A stretch of DNA of 64,000 nt from Pseudomonas frederiksbergensis (GTDB taxonomy: Bacteria > Pseudomonadota > Gammaproteobacteria > Pseudomonadales > Pseudomonadaceae): assembly GCF_003732665.1 (NCBI RefSeq), contig NZ_MOBP01000013.1:186001-250000 (forward strand), given 5' to 3'. Below are positions 53,573 through 62,516 of the stretch, one piece after another. Each line of letters opens with the position of its first letter. Within the stretch, counting starts at the first letter, position 1. A model generated the notes under the pieces. It was given only the letters and a program-made list of their open reading frames with translations, was not told where the DNA came from and ran no database searches. Made by a program: the position numbers and the translations under genes.

Positions 53573-54064
53573 CTAAGGCTTTCTCCAGTGCGAAAGTCTT
53601 GCATCACATTCGCTTGAGGGGAGGCGTGCCCCGTGTTCGAGCATGTTGTCCAGCGCATCTGCGGCCTGCGTAGGCGGGATGACACCGTGCTCGACCATCA
53701 GATCCAGCAACCAAAGAGCTCCATGCACTTGCAACCCATCTCGTTGTGCCTGACGCCTTAGCTTGCCGTCGCCGGTCAGCAGGGGGCGACCTGACTCTTG
53801 CGCGAGCAAATAACAGGACACGTCGGCGAGTGAACTGTTGTTGTGCTCGATTTTTAAACTGAAAAGTCGGGCAACCCCTGCGCCATCGAAGGACTCGACA
53901 ATCAAGCCATGAGCGAGCAACTCGTCGTGGGGGAAGTCTTCCAGTTCATGCAGCACGAAGTCCGTGCAGCACAACGTGAATGGCAATCTGAACATCTGCT
54001 CAAGCAGTCCGGCATTCCTGAAATCAATCCAGATATTCGTATCGCTGATGTAGATCAGACTCAT
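53573..54064 (-). CDS. PIN-domain toxin-like ribonuclease
   Basis: 163 residues. The PIN acidic set is visible: D8 in ISDTNIWIDF, E40 in LHELEDF, D81 in LADVSCYLLA and D99 in LLTGDGKLRR. PIN toxins cleave RNA with Mg2+. The ATG overlaps the stop of the upstream XRE-ImmA gene (ATGA), so the two are co-translated and probably form a toxin-antitoxin pair. No MazE/VapB-like antitoxin is present. Confidence 0.85.
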   Translation of the reverse strand: MSLIYISDTNIWIDFRNAGLLEQMFRLPFTLCCTDFVLHELEDFPHDELLAHGLIVESFDGAGVARLFSLKIEHNNSSLADVSCYLLAQESGRPLLTGDGKLRRQAQRDGLQVHGALWLLDLMVEHGVIPPTQAADALDNMLEHGARLPSSECDARLSHWRKP

Positions 54065-55119
54065 GCACTCTCCAGCGAGCCCAGGAAATTAGGATCAAGC
54101 GCGCTCACTGGTTTGCGTAGTAGTTCTGCTGCACGGGATTTGGTAATCAGACCTTCCGCCAGCCCCCAGAACACCAGAGATTCGAAGCGTTGCGGTGGTT
54201 TGCATGGCATTGGCTCGGGTTCGGTCTTGCGCCAGCCATTTGCACTGAATTGAATGGTGAGGGATTTGTAGCCCCCGTCGCTAAGCAGGTTCAGATCCTT
54301 GAGGCGTCGCAGGGCTGCGTGCATCGAGATCCCGTATTGGCGCTTGGCGATGAGCAACTCGCGGGGATGGACGCGTGAGCGAGGGTGGCTACCGAAATCA
54401 CTGGTGACACCTTTAGCCGGATAGAGGAATGCGCCAGCGAAGCGATGGCAGCAGTTTTCTTTATCACGCTCGGGCATGTCGTCGGGTAATTGCATCACCC
54501 AGTGCCCGAGTTCGTGGGCCGCAGTGAAGCGGATTCGTTCGCCTGGGCGCTCTGCGTTCAGGGCGATCAAAACGTGGCGGCCGTCGCCGGTAGCGGCACA
54601 GGCGCCATCGAAGTCATCCGGCCCTATGAGCATCGCGACCTTGATGCTGTGCTCTTCCAGTTGCTCGGTCAGGTTGGAAATGGGATCGCTACCAATTCCC
54701 CAGTATTCGCGCAGGGCCTCGGCGGCATGTTCGGCTTCCTCAATAGAGGATACGGCTAGCATTTGCGCCGGCGTGGCCGGAGTCTGAATATCCGCCGGGT
54801 CGAAGCATTCCTCCAAAGCAATGTAGCGTTCGAGATGTTCGCGAATCTGTTCTTCGACTTGAACCTGGCGATACTTCGGCATCTTCGCGAGTTTGCGAAA
54901 CTCCAGGGGCGCCAGCGGCACAGGGTCCGCACGAAAGAAGTACTCGGGACTGACTTGCAGCACCTTGGCCATTTGCAGCAGGCGAGTGGAGTTTGGGGTA
55001 CTTGACCCTTTCTCGTATTTACTCAGGCCTTGCTTGCTGATGTCGCCAAGCTGGAGCGCAAGGGCTTCCAGGGACATGCCTCGCAGGAGGCGAGCGCGGC
55101 GAATTCGGTCATTGATCAT
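54061..55119 (-). CDS. XRE-ImmA/IrrE (COG2856) regulator-protease
   Basis: 352 residues. N-terminal XRE HTH (residues 1-60, RIRRARLLRGMSLEALALQLGDISKQGLSKYEKGSSTPNSTRLLQMAKVL), a linker, then a zinc metallopeptidase domain with H202-E-L-G-H206 in AAHELGHWVM and a downstream Glu/CCHRFAGAFLYP helix. A C-terminal part (about 260-352) may be a further regulatory domain. ImmA-type proteases cleave repressors; fused to XRE they act as antitoxin-regulators. A 9-base inverted repeat lies 14 bases upstream. Confidence 0.88.
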   Translation of the reverse strand: MINDRIRRARLLRGMSLEALALQLGDISKQGLSKYEKGSSTPNSTRLLQMAKVLQVSPEYFFRADPVPLAPLEFRKLAKMPKYRQVQVEEQIREHLERYIALEECFDPADIQTPATPAQMLAVSSIEEAEHAAEALREYWGIGSDPISNLTEQLEEHSIKVAMLIGPDDFDGACAATGDGRHVLIALNAERPGERIRFTAAHELGHWVMQLPDDMPERDKENCCHRFAGAFLYPAKGVTSDFGSHPRSRVHPRELLIAKRQYGISMHAALRRLKDLNLLSDGGYKSLTIQFSANGWRKTEPEPMPCKPPQRFESLVFWGLAEGLITKSRAAELLRKPVSALDPNFLGSLESA

Positions 55120-55132
55120 GGGTTCCTCTCGT

Positions 55133-55170
55133 GGTTGACAAGACTATCTTTTGATTATGATTTGTCAACC
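55133..55170. promoter_or_regulatory. inverted repeat containing promoter elements, upstream of XRE-ImmA
   Basis: GGTTGACAA-N20-TTGTCAACC, perfect 9-base arms; each arm contains the -35 hexamer TTGACA on one strand. On the minus strand TTGACA (55168-55163) with TAGTCT after 16 bases is a plausible promoter for the XRE-ImmA gene, whose protein probably binds the repeat. Confidence 0.65.
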
Positions 55171-55211
55171 TTACTCTCGAGTCTTGGCGCTTTTGAGTTT
55201 CCAATGCTGGC

Positions 55212-55240
55212 CTTTCATCCAATTGTCATATTTCAGCCAT
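55212..55240 (+). promoter_or_regulatory. Pho box (three half-sites) upstream of pstS
   Basis: CTTTCAT-CCAA-TTGTCAT-ATTT-CAGCCAT: three 7-base PhoB half-sites at an exact 11-base period, 68 bases before the pstS ATG. The consensus half-site is CTGTCAT. Confidence 0.75.
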
Positions 55241-55307
55241 AGAGTGTTCACACGGCCTACTGATACTTGGCCCCGACTTAACACACCCTATCTGCTAGGA
55301 GTAAGGC

Positions 55308-56312
55308 ATGAAACTGAAGCGTTTGATGGCGGCAATGACTTTTGTCGCTGCTGGCGTTGCGACTGCCCACGCGGTAGCCGCTGGCGTTGACCCGTCAATT
55401 CCGGCTTACACCAAAGTCACTGGTGTCTCGGGCAACCTGTCCAGCGTTGGTTCCGATACTCTGGCCAACCTCATGACCCTGTGGGCTGAGAACTACAAAA
55501 AAGAATACCCGAACGTAAACATCCAGATTCAGGCCGCTGGCTCCGCCACTGCGCCACCTGCGTTGACTGAAGGCACCTCTAACCTGGGCCCGATGAGCCG
55601 CAAAATGAAGGACACCGAACTGGCTGCCTTCGAGCAGAAGTACGGCTACAAGCCAACCGCAATCCCGGTTGCCGTGGACGCCCTGGCTGTCTTCGTACAC
55701 AAAGACAACCCGATCCAGCACCTGACCATGGAACAAGTTGACGCGATCTTCTCGTCCACTCGTCTGTGCGGCGCTAAAACCGACGTTAAAACCTGGGGCG
55801 ACCTGGGTGTGACCGGTGACCTGGCCAACAAGCCGGTTCAACTGTTCGGTCGTAACTCGGTATCCGGCACCTACGGCTACTTCAAAGAAGAAGCCCTGTG
55901 CAAAGGCGACTACAAACCAAACGTCAACGAACAACCGGGTTCGGCTTCGGTCGTGCAGTCGATCAGCTCCTCGCTGAACGGCGTGGGTTACTCGGGTATC
56001 GGCTACAAGACGGCTAGCGTGAAAACCGTAGCGCTGTCGAAGAAAGGCAGCACTGACTACATCGAAGACACCGAAGAAAACGCACTGAACGGCAAATACC
56101 CGCTGTCGCGTTTCCTCTACGTGTACGTCAACAAAGCCCCGAACAAGCCTCTGGCCCCGCTGGAAGCCGAGTTCGTGAAACTGGTTCTGTCCAAACAGGG
56201 CCAGGAAGTTGTAGTGAAAGACGGCTACATCCCACTGCCGGCCAAGGTTGCTGCAAAAGCACTGGCTGACCTGGGTCTGCAAGAAGGCGGCGCTGAAGTC
56301 GCAAAAAAGTAA
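55308..56312 (+). CDS. pstS: phosphate-binding protein PstS
   Basis: 334 residues with signal peptide (MKLKRLMAAMTFVAAGVATAHAVA). Binds phosphate in the periplasm for the Pst transporter. VGSDTLANLMTLWAENYKKEYPNVNIQIQAAGSATAPPALTEGTSNLGPMSRKM forms the phosphate pocket region; RNSVSGTYGYFKEEALC is the second lobe motif. AGGAG precedes the ATG; codon use is strongly biased, as expected for a protein made at high level on phosphate starvation. Confidence 0.95.
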   Translation: MKLKRLMAAMTFVAAGVATAHAVAAGVDPSIPAYTKVTGVSGNLSSVGSDTLANLMTLWAENYKKEYPNVNIQIQAAGSATAPPALTEGTSNLGPMSRKMKDTELAAFEQKYGYKPTAIPVAVDALAVFVHKDNPIQHLTMEQVDAIFSSTRLCGAKTDVKTWGDLGVTGDLANKPVQLFGRNSVSGTYGYFKEEALCKGDYKPNVNEQPGSASVVQSISSSLNGVGYSGIGYKTASVKTVALSKKGSTDYIEDTEENALNGKYPLSRFLYVYVNKAPNKPLAPLEAEFVKLVLSKQGQEVVVKDGYIPLPAKVAAKALADLGLQEGGAEVAKK

Positions 56313-56343
56313 AACCCTAGGTCCGGGGCTCGCCCCGGACCTG

Positions 56344-56435
56344 TGTAGGAGCGAAGCTTGCTCGCGAAAGCGGTGGGTCAGCCAACAGTGATGTTGAATG
56401 TGCCGACGCCTTCGCGGGCAAGCCTCGCTCCTACA
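56344..56435. repeat. REP doublet, hybrid of class A and B units
   Basis: The right unit is class B; the left begins like class B (GTAGGAGCGAAGC) and ends like class A (TTGCTCGCGAA). Lies between pstS and pstC. Confidence 0.88.
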
Positions 56436-56513
56436 AATGCCGGTGAATACCGGCCCCCAAATTTCCGGTCCTCTGCCAGTTCCTACTGGCGGCGGATTTG
56501 TTGCGTCACTGCA

Positions 56514-56531
56514 TTGTCATCTTTCTGTCAT
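56514..56531 (+). promoter_or_regulatory. Pho box upstream of pstC
   Basis: TTGTCAT-CTTT-CTGTCAT, only one base off the consensus CTGTCAT in the first half-site. Ends 22 bases before the pstC start, indicating a second PhoB-controlled promoter inside the pst cluster. Confidence 0.75.
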
Positions 56532-56553
56532 ACAGGATCGCTAGGGTGTGCGC

Positions 56554-58836
56554 ATGAATGATCTGGCCAATTCCACCATGACTAACAATCCCCCCAAGCG
56601 AATTGACTTCAATACGCCTGAGCTGCAACGCAAGCGCCGCATCCGCGCGCTCAAAGATCGCCTGACCCGCTGGTACGTGCTTGTTGGCGGCCTCGCCGTC
56701 CTCGGCGCGATCACGCTGATCTTCTTCTTCCTTGCCTACGTGGTCGCGCCACTGTTCCAGGGTGCCAGCCTGACCGCCAAGGACGCCATCACCCCGGCCT
56801 GGATGCAAGACGCCGGCAAGCCGCTGATGATCTCCCTGGAAGAACAGAACCAGGTCGCGATGCGGGTTTCCGACAAAGGCCAGGCGCTGTTCTTTGACAT
56901 CGACAGTGGCGCCGAACTCAAGCGCGTCGATCTGCCGATCCCGGCCGGCACCACCGTGACTTCCATCGGCGAAGACCAGCCTGGTCATCCGTTGGTAGCC
57001 GTGGGCCTGTCCAACGGCCAGGCACTGGTGTTCCGCCACACCTATAAAGTCAGCTACCCCGATGGCAAGAAAACCATCTCGCCGGCTGTCGAATACCCGT
57101 ATGGCGAAACCCCGATTGCGCTCAACGAAGCGGGCGGTGTGCTGGAACACATCAGCCTCAACGCCACCGACACCACGCTGATGCTGGTGGGCTCCACCGG
57201 TTCGCAACTCAATGTGATCTCGCTGAGCAGCGAAGAAAACATGATGACCGGTGAAGTCACCAACGAGCAGAAGCGTATCGATCTGCCGCAAATGACCGAG
57301 CCGGTGAAGAACATCTTCGTCGACCCGCGCCAACAGTGGTTGTACGTGATCAACGGGCGTGCCCAGGCCGATGTGTTCAGCCTGCGCGACAAGAGCCTCA
57401 ACGGTCGCTACAAATTGCTCGAAAACGGCGACGCCGAAATTACCGCCAGTACCCAACTGGTGGGCGGCATCTCGCTGATCCTCGGTGACTCCAAGGGTGG
57501 CCTGGCCCAATGGTTCATGGCCCGCGACCCGGATGGCGAACTGCGCCTCAAGCAGATCCGCACCTTCCAGATGGGCACTACGCCGATCGTTGAAATCAGC
57601 GCCGAAGAACGTCGCAAAGGTTTTGTTGCCCTCGACGCCTCCGGCAAGCTTGGTGTGTTCCACAGCACCGCTCACCGCACTTTGCTGGTGGATCAGGTTG
57701 TGGAAGGCCAGGGCCTGTTCGGCCTGTCGCCACGCGCCAACCGCATCATCGTCGAAGCGGGCGGCAAGATTCAGCCGCTGCTGCTGGACAACCCGCACCC
57801 GGAAGTCTCGTGGAGCGCGTTGTGGAGCAAGGTCTGGTACGAGAACTACGACGAACCTAAATACGTCTGGCAATCGACCGCCGCCAACACTGACTTCGAA
57901 CCGAAGATGAGTTTGTCGCCGCTGACCTTCGGTACGCTGAAAGCCGCGTTCTACGCCATGTTGCTGGCTGCACCGCTGGCCGTCGCTGCCGCGATCTACA
58001 CCGCCTACTTCATGGCCCCGAGCTTGCGCCGCAAGGTCAAACCGGTGATCGAGCTGATGGAAGCGATGCCGACGGTGATCCTCGGTTTCTTCGCCGGCCT
58101 GTTCCTCGCACCGTATGTAGAAGGGCATTTGCCGGGCATCTTCAGCCTGTTGATGCTGTTGCCGATTGGCATTCTGGTGGCCGGTTTTGTCTTCAGCCGC
58201 CTGCCTGAGTCGATCCGCCTGAAAGTGCCGGACGGCTGGGAAAGCGCGATTCTGATCCCGGTGATTCTGTTCGTGGGCTGGTTGTCGCTGTACATGAGCC
58301 CGTACATGGAAACCTGGTTCTTCGGCGGCGACATGCGCATGTGGATCTCCCACGACCTGGGCATCACCTACGACCAGCGCAACGCTCTGGTGGTCGGTCT
58401 GGCCATGGGTTTCGCGGTGATCCCGAACATCTACTCCATCGCCGAAGACGCCGTGTTCAGCGTGCCTCGCGGCTTGACCCTCGGTTCCCTGGCCCTCGGC
58501 GCCACGCCGTGGCAGACCATGACCCGCGTGGTGATCCTCACCGCCAGCCCGGGCATCTTCTCGGCACTGATGATCGGCATGGGCCGCGCGGTCGGTGAAA
58601 CGATGATCGTGCTGATGGCCACCGGTAACACCCCGGTCATGGAAATGAACCTGTTCGAAGGCCTGCGCACACTGGCCGCCAACGTCGCGGTGGAAATGCC
58701 GGAGTCGGAAGTCGGCGGCAGCCACTACCGCGTGCTGTTCCTCTCGGCGCTGGTGCTGCTGTTGTTCACCTTCGTCATGAACACCCTCGCGGAGCTGATT
58801 CGTCAGCGTCTGCGCAAGAAATACTCGTCGCTTTAA
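56554..58836 (+). CDS. pstC: phosphate ABC transporter permease PstC (long form)
   Basis: 760 residues, more than double the E. coli protein. TM1 at about 40-68, a large periplasmic beta-propeller-like domain at about 70-450, then the PstC permease core (six segments from about 454; EAMPTVILGFFAGLF and MGFAVIPNIYSIAEDAVFSVPRGLTLGSLALGATPWQTM, the EAA-type loop). ATG at 56554 preferred; a GTG at 56548 is in frame. Confidence 0.93.
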   Translation: MNDLANSTMTNNPPKRIDFNTPELQRKRRIRALKDRLTRWYVLVGGLAVLGAITLIFFFLAYVVAPLFQGASLTAKDAITPAWMQDAGKPLMISLEEQNQVAMRVSDKGQALFFDIDSGAELKRVDLPIPAGTTVTSIGEDQPGHPLVAVGLSNGQALVFRHTYKVSYPDGKKTISPAVEYPYGETPIALNEAGGVLEHISLNATDTTLMLVGSTGSQLNVISLSSEENMMTGEVTNEQKRIDLPQMTEPVKNIFVDPRQQWLYVINGRAQADVFSLRDKSLNGRYKLLENGDAEITASTQLVGGISLILGDSKGGLAQWFMARDPDGELRLKQIRTFQMGTTPIVEISAEERRKGFVALDASGKLGVFHSTAHRTLLVDQVVEGQGLFGLSPRANRIIVEAGGKIQPLLLDNPHPEVSWSALWSKVWYENYDEPKYVWQSTAANTDFEPKMSLSPLTFGTLKAAFYAMLLAAPLAVAAAIYTAYFMAPSLRRKVKPVIELMEAMPTVILGFFAGLFLAPYVEGHLPGIFSLLMLLPIGILVAGFVFSRLPESIRLKVPDGWESAILIPVILFVGWLSLYMSPYMETWFFGGDMRMWISHDLGITYDQRNALVVGLAMGFAVIPNIYSIAEDAVFSVPRGLTLGSLALGATPWQTMTRVVILTASPGIFSALMIGMGRAVGETMIVLMATGNTPVMEMNLFEGLRTLAANVAVEMPESEVGGSHYRVLFLSALVLLLFTFVMNTLAELIRQRLRKKYSSL

Positions 58837-58851
58837 GAAAGGTAGAAGTCT

Positions 58852-60522
58852 GTGAAACAGAACTCCCTGAATGGATGGTTCAAGAGCGGCGCCCCCGGCG
58901 TCTGGATCAGCGGTGGCGCGGTGTCCATCGCGGTCATCATGACCATTGGCTTGCTGGCAGTGATTGCCGTGCGCGGCCTGGGTCACTTCTGGCCGGCGGA
59001 CCTGATCCACGCCAGCTACGACGTCCCGGGCCAGGCCAATCACCTGGTGATCGGCGAAGTGGTGCAGAAAGAAGAAGTGCCCCGCGAGCGCCTGAAAAGC
59101 GCTGGCCTGCCGGTGCCTGATCAAGGCCCGGAGTTCATGACCCGCGAGCTGATCAAGGTCGGCAACCGTGACTTGAACGGCAACGACTTCACCTGGATCG
59201 TCGGCGAGTGGCTGACCAACCAGAAGACGCCACCCGAGCTGATGACTATTGAGCGTCGCGAGTGGGGCAACTTCTACGGTTACCTGGTCAACGTCAAACA
59301 GGACGGCAAGGTGATCGCCGAGGGCGAGGCTGCGTGGCCGGAGTTGCAGGCTCGTGTCGATCGCGTCAACAAACTCGCGGCACAGCTCAAGACCCTGGAG
59401 AAATCCGATATCGGCGCGATCAACGCCGGCCTGGAACGCATCCGTCTGCACGGTCGCAAGCTGGAACTGGCCGGTCAACTGGACGCCACCGCACAAGCGG
59501 ACATGGACGCCGAAAAGGCTGAGCTGAATGCCCGCTATCAGGACATCGAAGCACGCCTGAGCGATCTGCATGCCCAGTTCAACCGCGACAGCCTCACAGC
59601 TCGGGATGCCAACGGTAAAGAGCTCGAAATCGGCATTGGCAAAGTGGTTCACGCCTACCAGCCGAACGCCATGGGCACCTTCACCAAGATCGGCTTCTAC
59701 TTTGGCAAGGTCTGGGAATTCCTGTCGGACGACCCTCGCGAAGCGAACACCGAAGGCGGAATCTTCCCGGCGATTTTCGGCACCGTGATGATGACCCTGA
59801 TCATGGCGATGATCGTGACCCCGTTCGGCGTGCTGGCAGCGGTGTACCTGCGTGAATACGCCAAGCAGAACGCGTTGACGCGGATTATCCGCATCGCCGT
59901 GAACAACCTGGCGGGGGTTCCGGCCATCGTTTACGGCGTGTTCGGCCTGGGCTTCTTCGTCTACGTACTCGGCGGTTCGCTGGACCGGATCTTCTTCCCC
60001 GAAGCCTTGCCGGCACCGACCTTCGGTACGCCGGGCCTGCTCTGGGCCTCGTTGACCCTGGCATTGCTGGCGGTGCCGGTGGTGATCGTGGCCACCGAAG
60101 AAGGCCTGGCGCGGATTCCTCGCACCGTGCGTGAAGGCTCGTTGGCGCTCGGCGCGACCAAGGCGGAAACGCTGTGGAAGATCGTGCTGCCAATGGCCAG
60201 CCCTGCGATGATGACCGGCATGATCCTCGCCGTGGCCCGCGCCGCCGGTGAAGTGGCGCCGCTGATGCTGGTGGGTGTGGTGAAACTGGCGCCGTCGCTG
60301 CCGGTGGACGGCAACTACCCGTACTTGCACCTTGACCAGAAGATCATGCACTTGGGCTTCCATATTTATGACGTCGGCTTCCAGAGCCCGAACGTCGAAG
60401 CGGCCCGACCGCTGGTTTACGCCACGGCGCTGTTGCTGGTGCTGGTGATCGCCACGTTGAACCTGTCGGCGGTCTACATCCGCAACCACCTGCGCGAGAA
60501 GTACAAAGCGCTGGATAGCTGA
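58852..60522 (+). CDS. pstA: phosphate ABC transporter permease PstA (long form)
   Basis: 556 residues, GTG start with AAAGGTAGA upstream. TM1 at about 17-42, a large periplasmic insert with a coiled coil at about 165-250, then the permease core from about 300 (EGGIFPAIFGTVMMTLIMAMIVTPFGVLAAVYLREYA; VREGSLALGATKAETLWKIVLPMASPAMM is the EAA loop). Partner of PstC in the inner membrane. Fifteen bases after pstC. Confidence 0.93.
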   Translation: MKQNSLNGWFKSGAPGVWISGGAVSIAVIMTIGLLAVIAVRGLGHFWPADLIHASYDVPGQANHLVIGEVVQKEEVPRERLKSAGLPVPDQGPEFMTRELIKVGNRDLNGNDFTWIVGEWLTNQKTPPELMTIERREWGNFYGYLVNVKQDGKVIAEGEAAWPELQARVDRVNKLAAQLKTLEKSDIGAINAGLERIRLHGRKLELAGQLDATAQADMDAEKAELNARYQDIEARLSDLHAQFNRDSLTARDANGKELEIGIGKVVHAYQPNAMGTFTKIGFYFGKVWEFLSDDPREANTEGGIFPAIFGTVMMTLIMAMIVTPFGVLAAVYLREYAKQNALTRIIRIAVNNLAGVPAIVYGVFGLGFFVYVLGGSLDRIFFPEALPAPTFGTPGLLWASLTLALLAVPVVIVATEEGLARIPRTVREGSLALGATKAETLWKIVLPMASPAMMTGMILAVARAAGEVAPLMLVGVVKLAPSLPVDGNYPYLHLDQKIMHLGFHIYDVGFQSPNVEAARPLVYATALLLVLVIATLNLSAVYIRNHLREKYKALDS

Positions 60523-60526
60523 TTTC

Positions 60527-60618
60527 CCTGTGGGAGCGGGCTTGCTCGCGAAAGCGGTGGGTCAGGCAACATTGATATTGAATGTGCCGACCCCTTCGCG
60601 AGCAAGCCCGCTCCCACA
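60527..60618. repeat. REP doublet, class A, between pstA and pstB
   Basis: Mirrored units directly after the pstA stop, so inside the pst operon. The spacer GGGTCAGGCAACATTGATATTGAATG is very similar to the spacer of the doublet after pstS. Confidence 0.92.
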
Positions 60619-60682
60619 CTAGATTGTGTATGGCCGCGAAAGCGGCGTTCCGAACCGAATTTGTTAGCACAGGGAGCCTCCC

Positions 60683-61516
60683 ATGCAGCACGAAACACAT
60701 ACCCACGGCATCAACATGTCCGCCCTGGGCCGCGACAAGCAGAGCCTGAGTCTTGAGCAGGAAACCGTGGCCATTGAAGTGCCGGGCCTGAGTCTGTTCT
60801 ACGGCGACAAACAAGCGCTGTACGACGTCAGCATGAACATTCCGAAACAGCGCGTGACCGCTTTCATCGGCCCGTCCGGCTGCGGCAAGTCCACGTTGCT
60901 GCGTACCTTCAACCGCATGAACGATCTGGTGGACGGTTGCCGCGTTGAAGGCGCAATCAACCTCTACGGCAACAACATCTACCGCAAGGGCGAAGACGTT
61001 GCCGAACTGCGTCGCCGCGTGGGCATGGTGTTCCAGAAGCCGAACCCGTTCCCGAAAACCATCTACGAAAACGTGGTCTACGGCCTGCGCATCCAGGGCA
61101 TCAACAAAAAGCGCATCCTCGACGAAGCCGTCGAGTGGGCGTTGAAAGGCGCGGCGCTGTGGGATGAGGTCAAGGATCGTCTGCATGAATCGGCACTCGG
61201 TTTGTCCGGTGGTCAGCAGCAGCGTCTGGTGATCGCCCGCACCATCGCCGTAGAGCCGGAAGTGCTGCTGCTCGACGAACCGTGCTCGGCCCTCGACCCG
61301 ATCTCCACGCTGAAAGTCGAAGAGCTGATCTACGAACTGAAATCCAAGTTCACCATCGTGATCGTGACCCACAACATGCAACAGGCCGCACGGGTTTCCG
61401 ACTACACGGCGTTCATGTACATGGGCAAACTGGTGGAGTTCGGCGACACCGACACCTTGTTCACCAATCCGGCGAAGAAGCAGACCGAAGATTACATTAC
61501 CGGTCGTTACGGCTAG
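60683..61516 (+). CDS. pstB: phosphate ABC transporter ATP-binding protein PstB
   Basis: 277 residues. ABC ATPase of Pst: Walker A IGPSGCGKSTLL, Q-loop VFQKPNPFPKTIYENVVYGL, signature LSGGQQQR, Walker B VLLLDEPCSALDP and the H-loop THNMQQA. An N-terminal extension of about 30 residues precedes the ABC domain. GGGAG precedes the ATG. Confidence 0.96.
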   Translation: MQHETHTHGINMSALGRDKQSLSLEQETVAIEVPGLSLFYGDKQALYDVSMNIPKQRVTAFIGPSGCGKSTLLRTFNRMNDLVDGCRVEGAINLYGNNIYRKGEDVAELRRRVGMVFQKPNPFPKTIYENVVYGLRIQGINKKRILDEAVEWALKGAALWDEVKDRLHESALGLSGGQQQRLVIARTIAVEPEVLLLDEPCSALDPISTLKVEELIYELKSKFTIVIVTHNMQQAARVSDYTAFMYMGKLVEFGDTDTLFTNPAKKQTEDYITGRYG

Positions 61517-61587
61517 GAAGCTGTTGTTGCTCACTGAACTGACGCTGCGGTCCACCGCACCTTACCGGACGCTCCAAGGACGCCAAC

Positions 61588-62349
61588 ATGATTAGTAAAG
61601 AAGGCCTTACCCACCACATCTCTGCACAGTTCAACGCCGAGCTCGAGGAAGTGCGCAGCCACCTCCTGGCCATGGGCGGGCTGGTGGAGAAGCAGGTCAA
61701 TGACGCGGTGACTGCGCTGATCGAGGCCGACTCCGGCCTGGCCCAGCAGGTGCGCGACATCGACGACCAGATCAACCAGATGGAACGCAACATCGACGAA
61801 GAATGCCTGCGCATTCTGGCCCGTCGTCAGCCTGCGGCCTCTGACTTGCGCCTGATCATCAGCATTTCCAAGTCGGTGATCGACCTGGAACGCATCGGCG
61901 ACGAATCCACCAAGATCGCCCGTCGCGCCATTCAGTTGTGCGAAGAAGGTGAAGCGCCACGCGGTTACGTCGAGGTGCGCCACATTGGCGACCAGGTGCG
62001 CAACATGGTTCGCGATGCGCTGGACGCGTTTGCCCGTTTCGACGCCGACCTGGCGTTGTCCGTGGCGCAGTACGACAAGATTATCGACCGCGAATACAAG
62101 ACCGCCCTGCGCGAGCTGGCCACCTACATGATGGAAGACCCGCGCTCTATCTCGCGGGTCTTGAGCATCATTTGGGTGCTGCGTTCCCTGGAGCGCATCG
62201 GCGACCACGCGCGCAACATCTCGGAACTGGTGATTTACCTGGTGCGCGGCACCGACGTGCGGCACCTTGGCCTCAAACGCATGAAAGAAGAAGTTGAAGG
62301 CACAAGTGGCGAAACCGCTAATGTTCCGGGCAAAGCTGACGATAAGTAA
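61588..62349 (+). CDS. phoU: phosphate signalling protein PhoU
   Basis: 253 residues, two PhoU helical-bundle domains with metal-binding E/D repeats (DIDDQINQMERNIDEECLRILARRQPAASDLRLIISISKSVIDLERIGDESTKIARRA and a second copy, DHARNISELVIYL). Restrains PhoR/PhoB and Pst activity when phosphate is sufficient. Last gene of the pst operon, 71 bases after pstB. Confidence 0.95.
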   Translation: MISKEGLTHHISAQFNAELEEVRSHLLAMGGLVEKQVNDAVTALIEADSGLAQQVRDIDDQINQMERNIDEECLRILARRQPAASDLRLIISISKSVIDLERIGDESTKIARRAIQLCEEGEAPRGYVEVRHIGDQVRNMVRDALDAFARFDADLALSVAQYDKIIDREYKTALRELATYMMEDPRSISRVLSIIWVLRSLERIGDHARNISELVIYLVRGTDVRHLGLKRMKEEVEGTSGETANVPGKADDK

Positions 62350-62360
62350 GATTGCCTGAG

Positions 62361-62395
62361 AAAAGCGCCCGGCCTTTTGGCCGGGCGTTTTTGTT
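62361..62395 (+). terminator. intrinsic terminator of the pst-phoU operon
   Basis: Stem CGCCCGGCC-TTTT-GGCCGGGCG followed by TTTTTGTTTG, 15 bases after the phoU stop. Confidence 0.93.
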
Positions 62396-62516
62396 TGTGG
62401 TTTTTGAATGTGAAAGCAGCACCCGCGAACGAAAAGTCCCGGCGTGACTGAAGGTTTTTGGCAATGTGCCATCAGCAAAGCGGTATGCTTGCCGGGATTT
62501 TTTAAAGGGGTTGTGG

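Noticed and set aside
56506..60489. A 1327-codon open frame on the minus strand, opposite pstC and pstA
   Set aside because: It mirrors GC-biased codons of the true genes; it is rich in His, Gln and Arg, has no family motif and no ribosome site. The plus-strand frames encode clear PstC and PstA.
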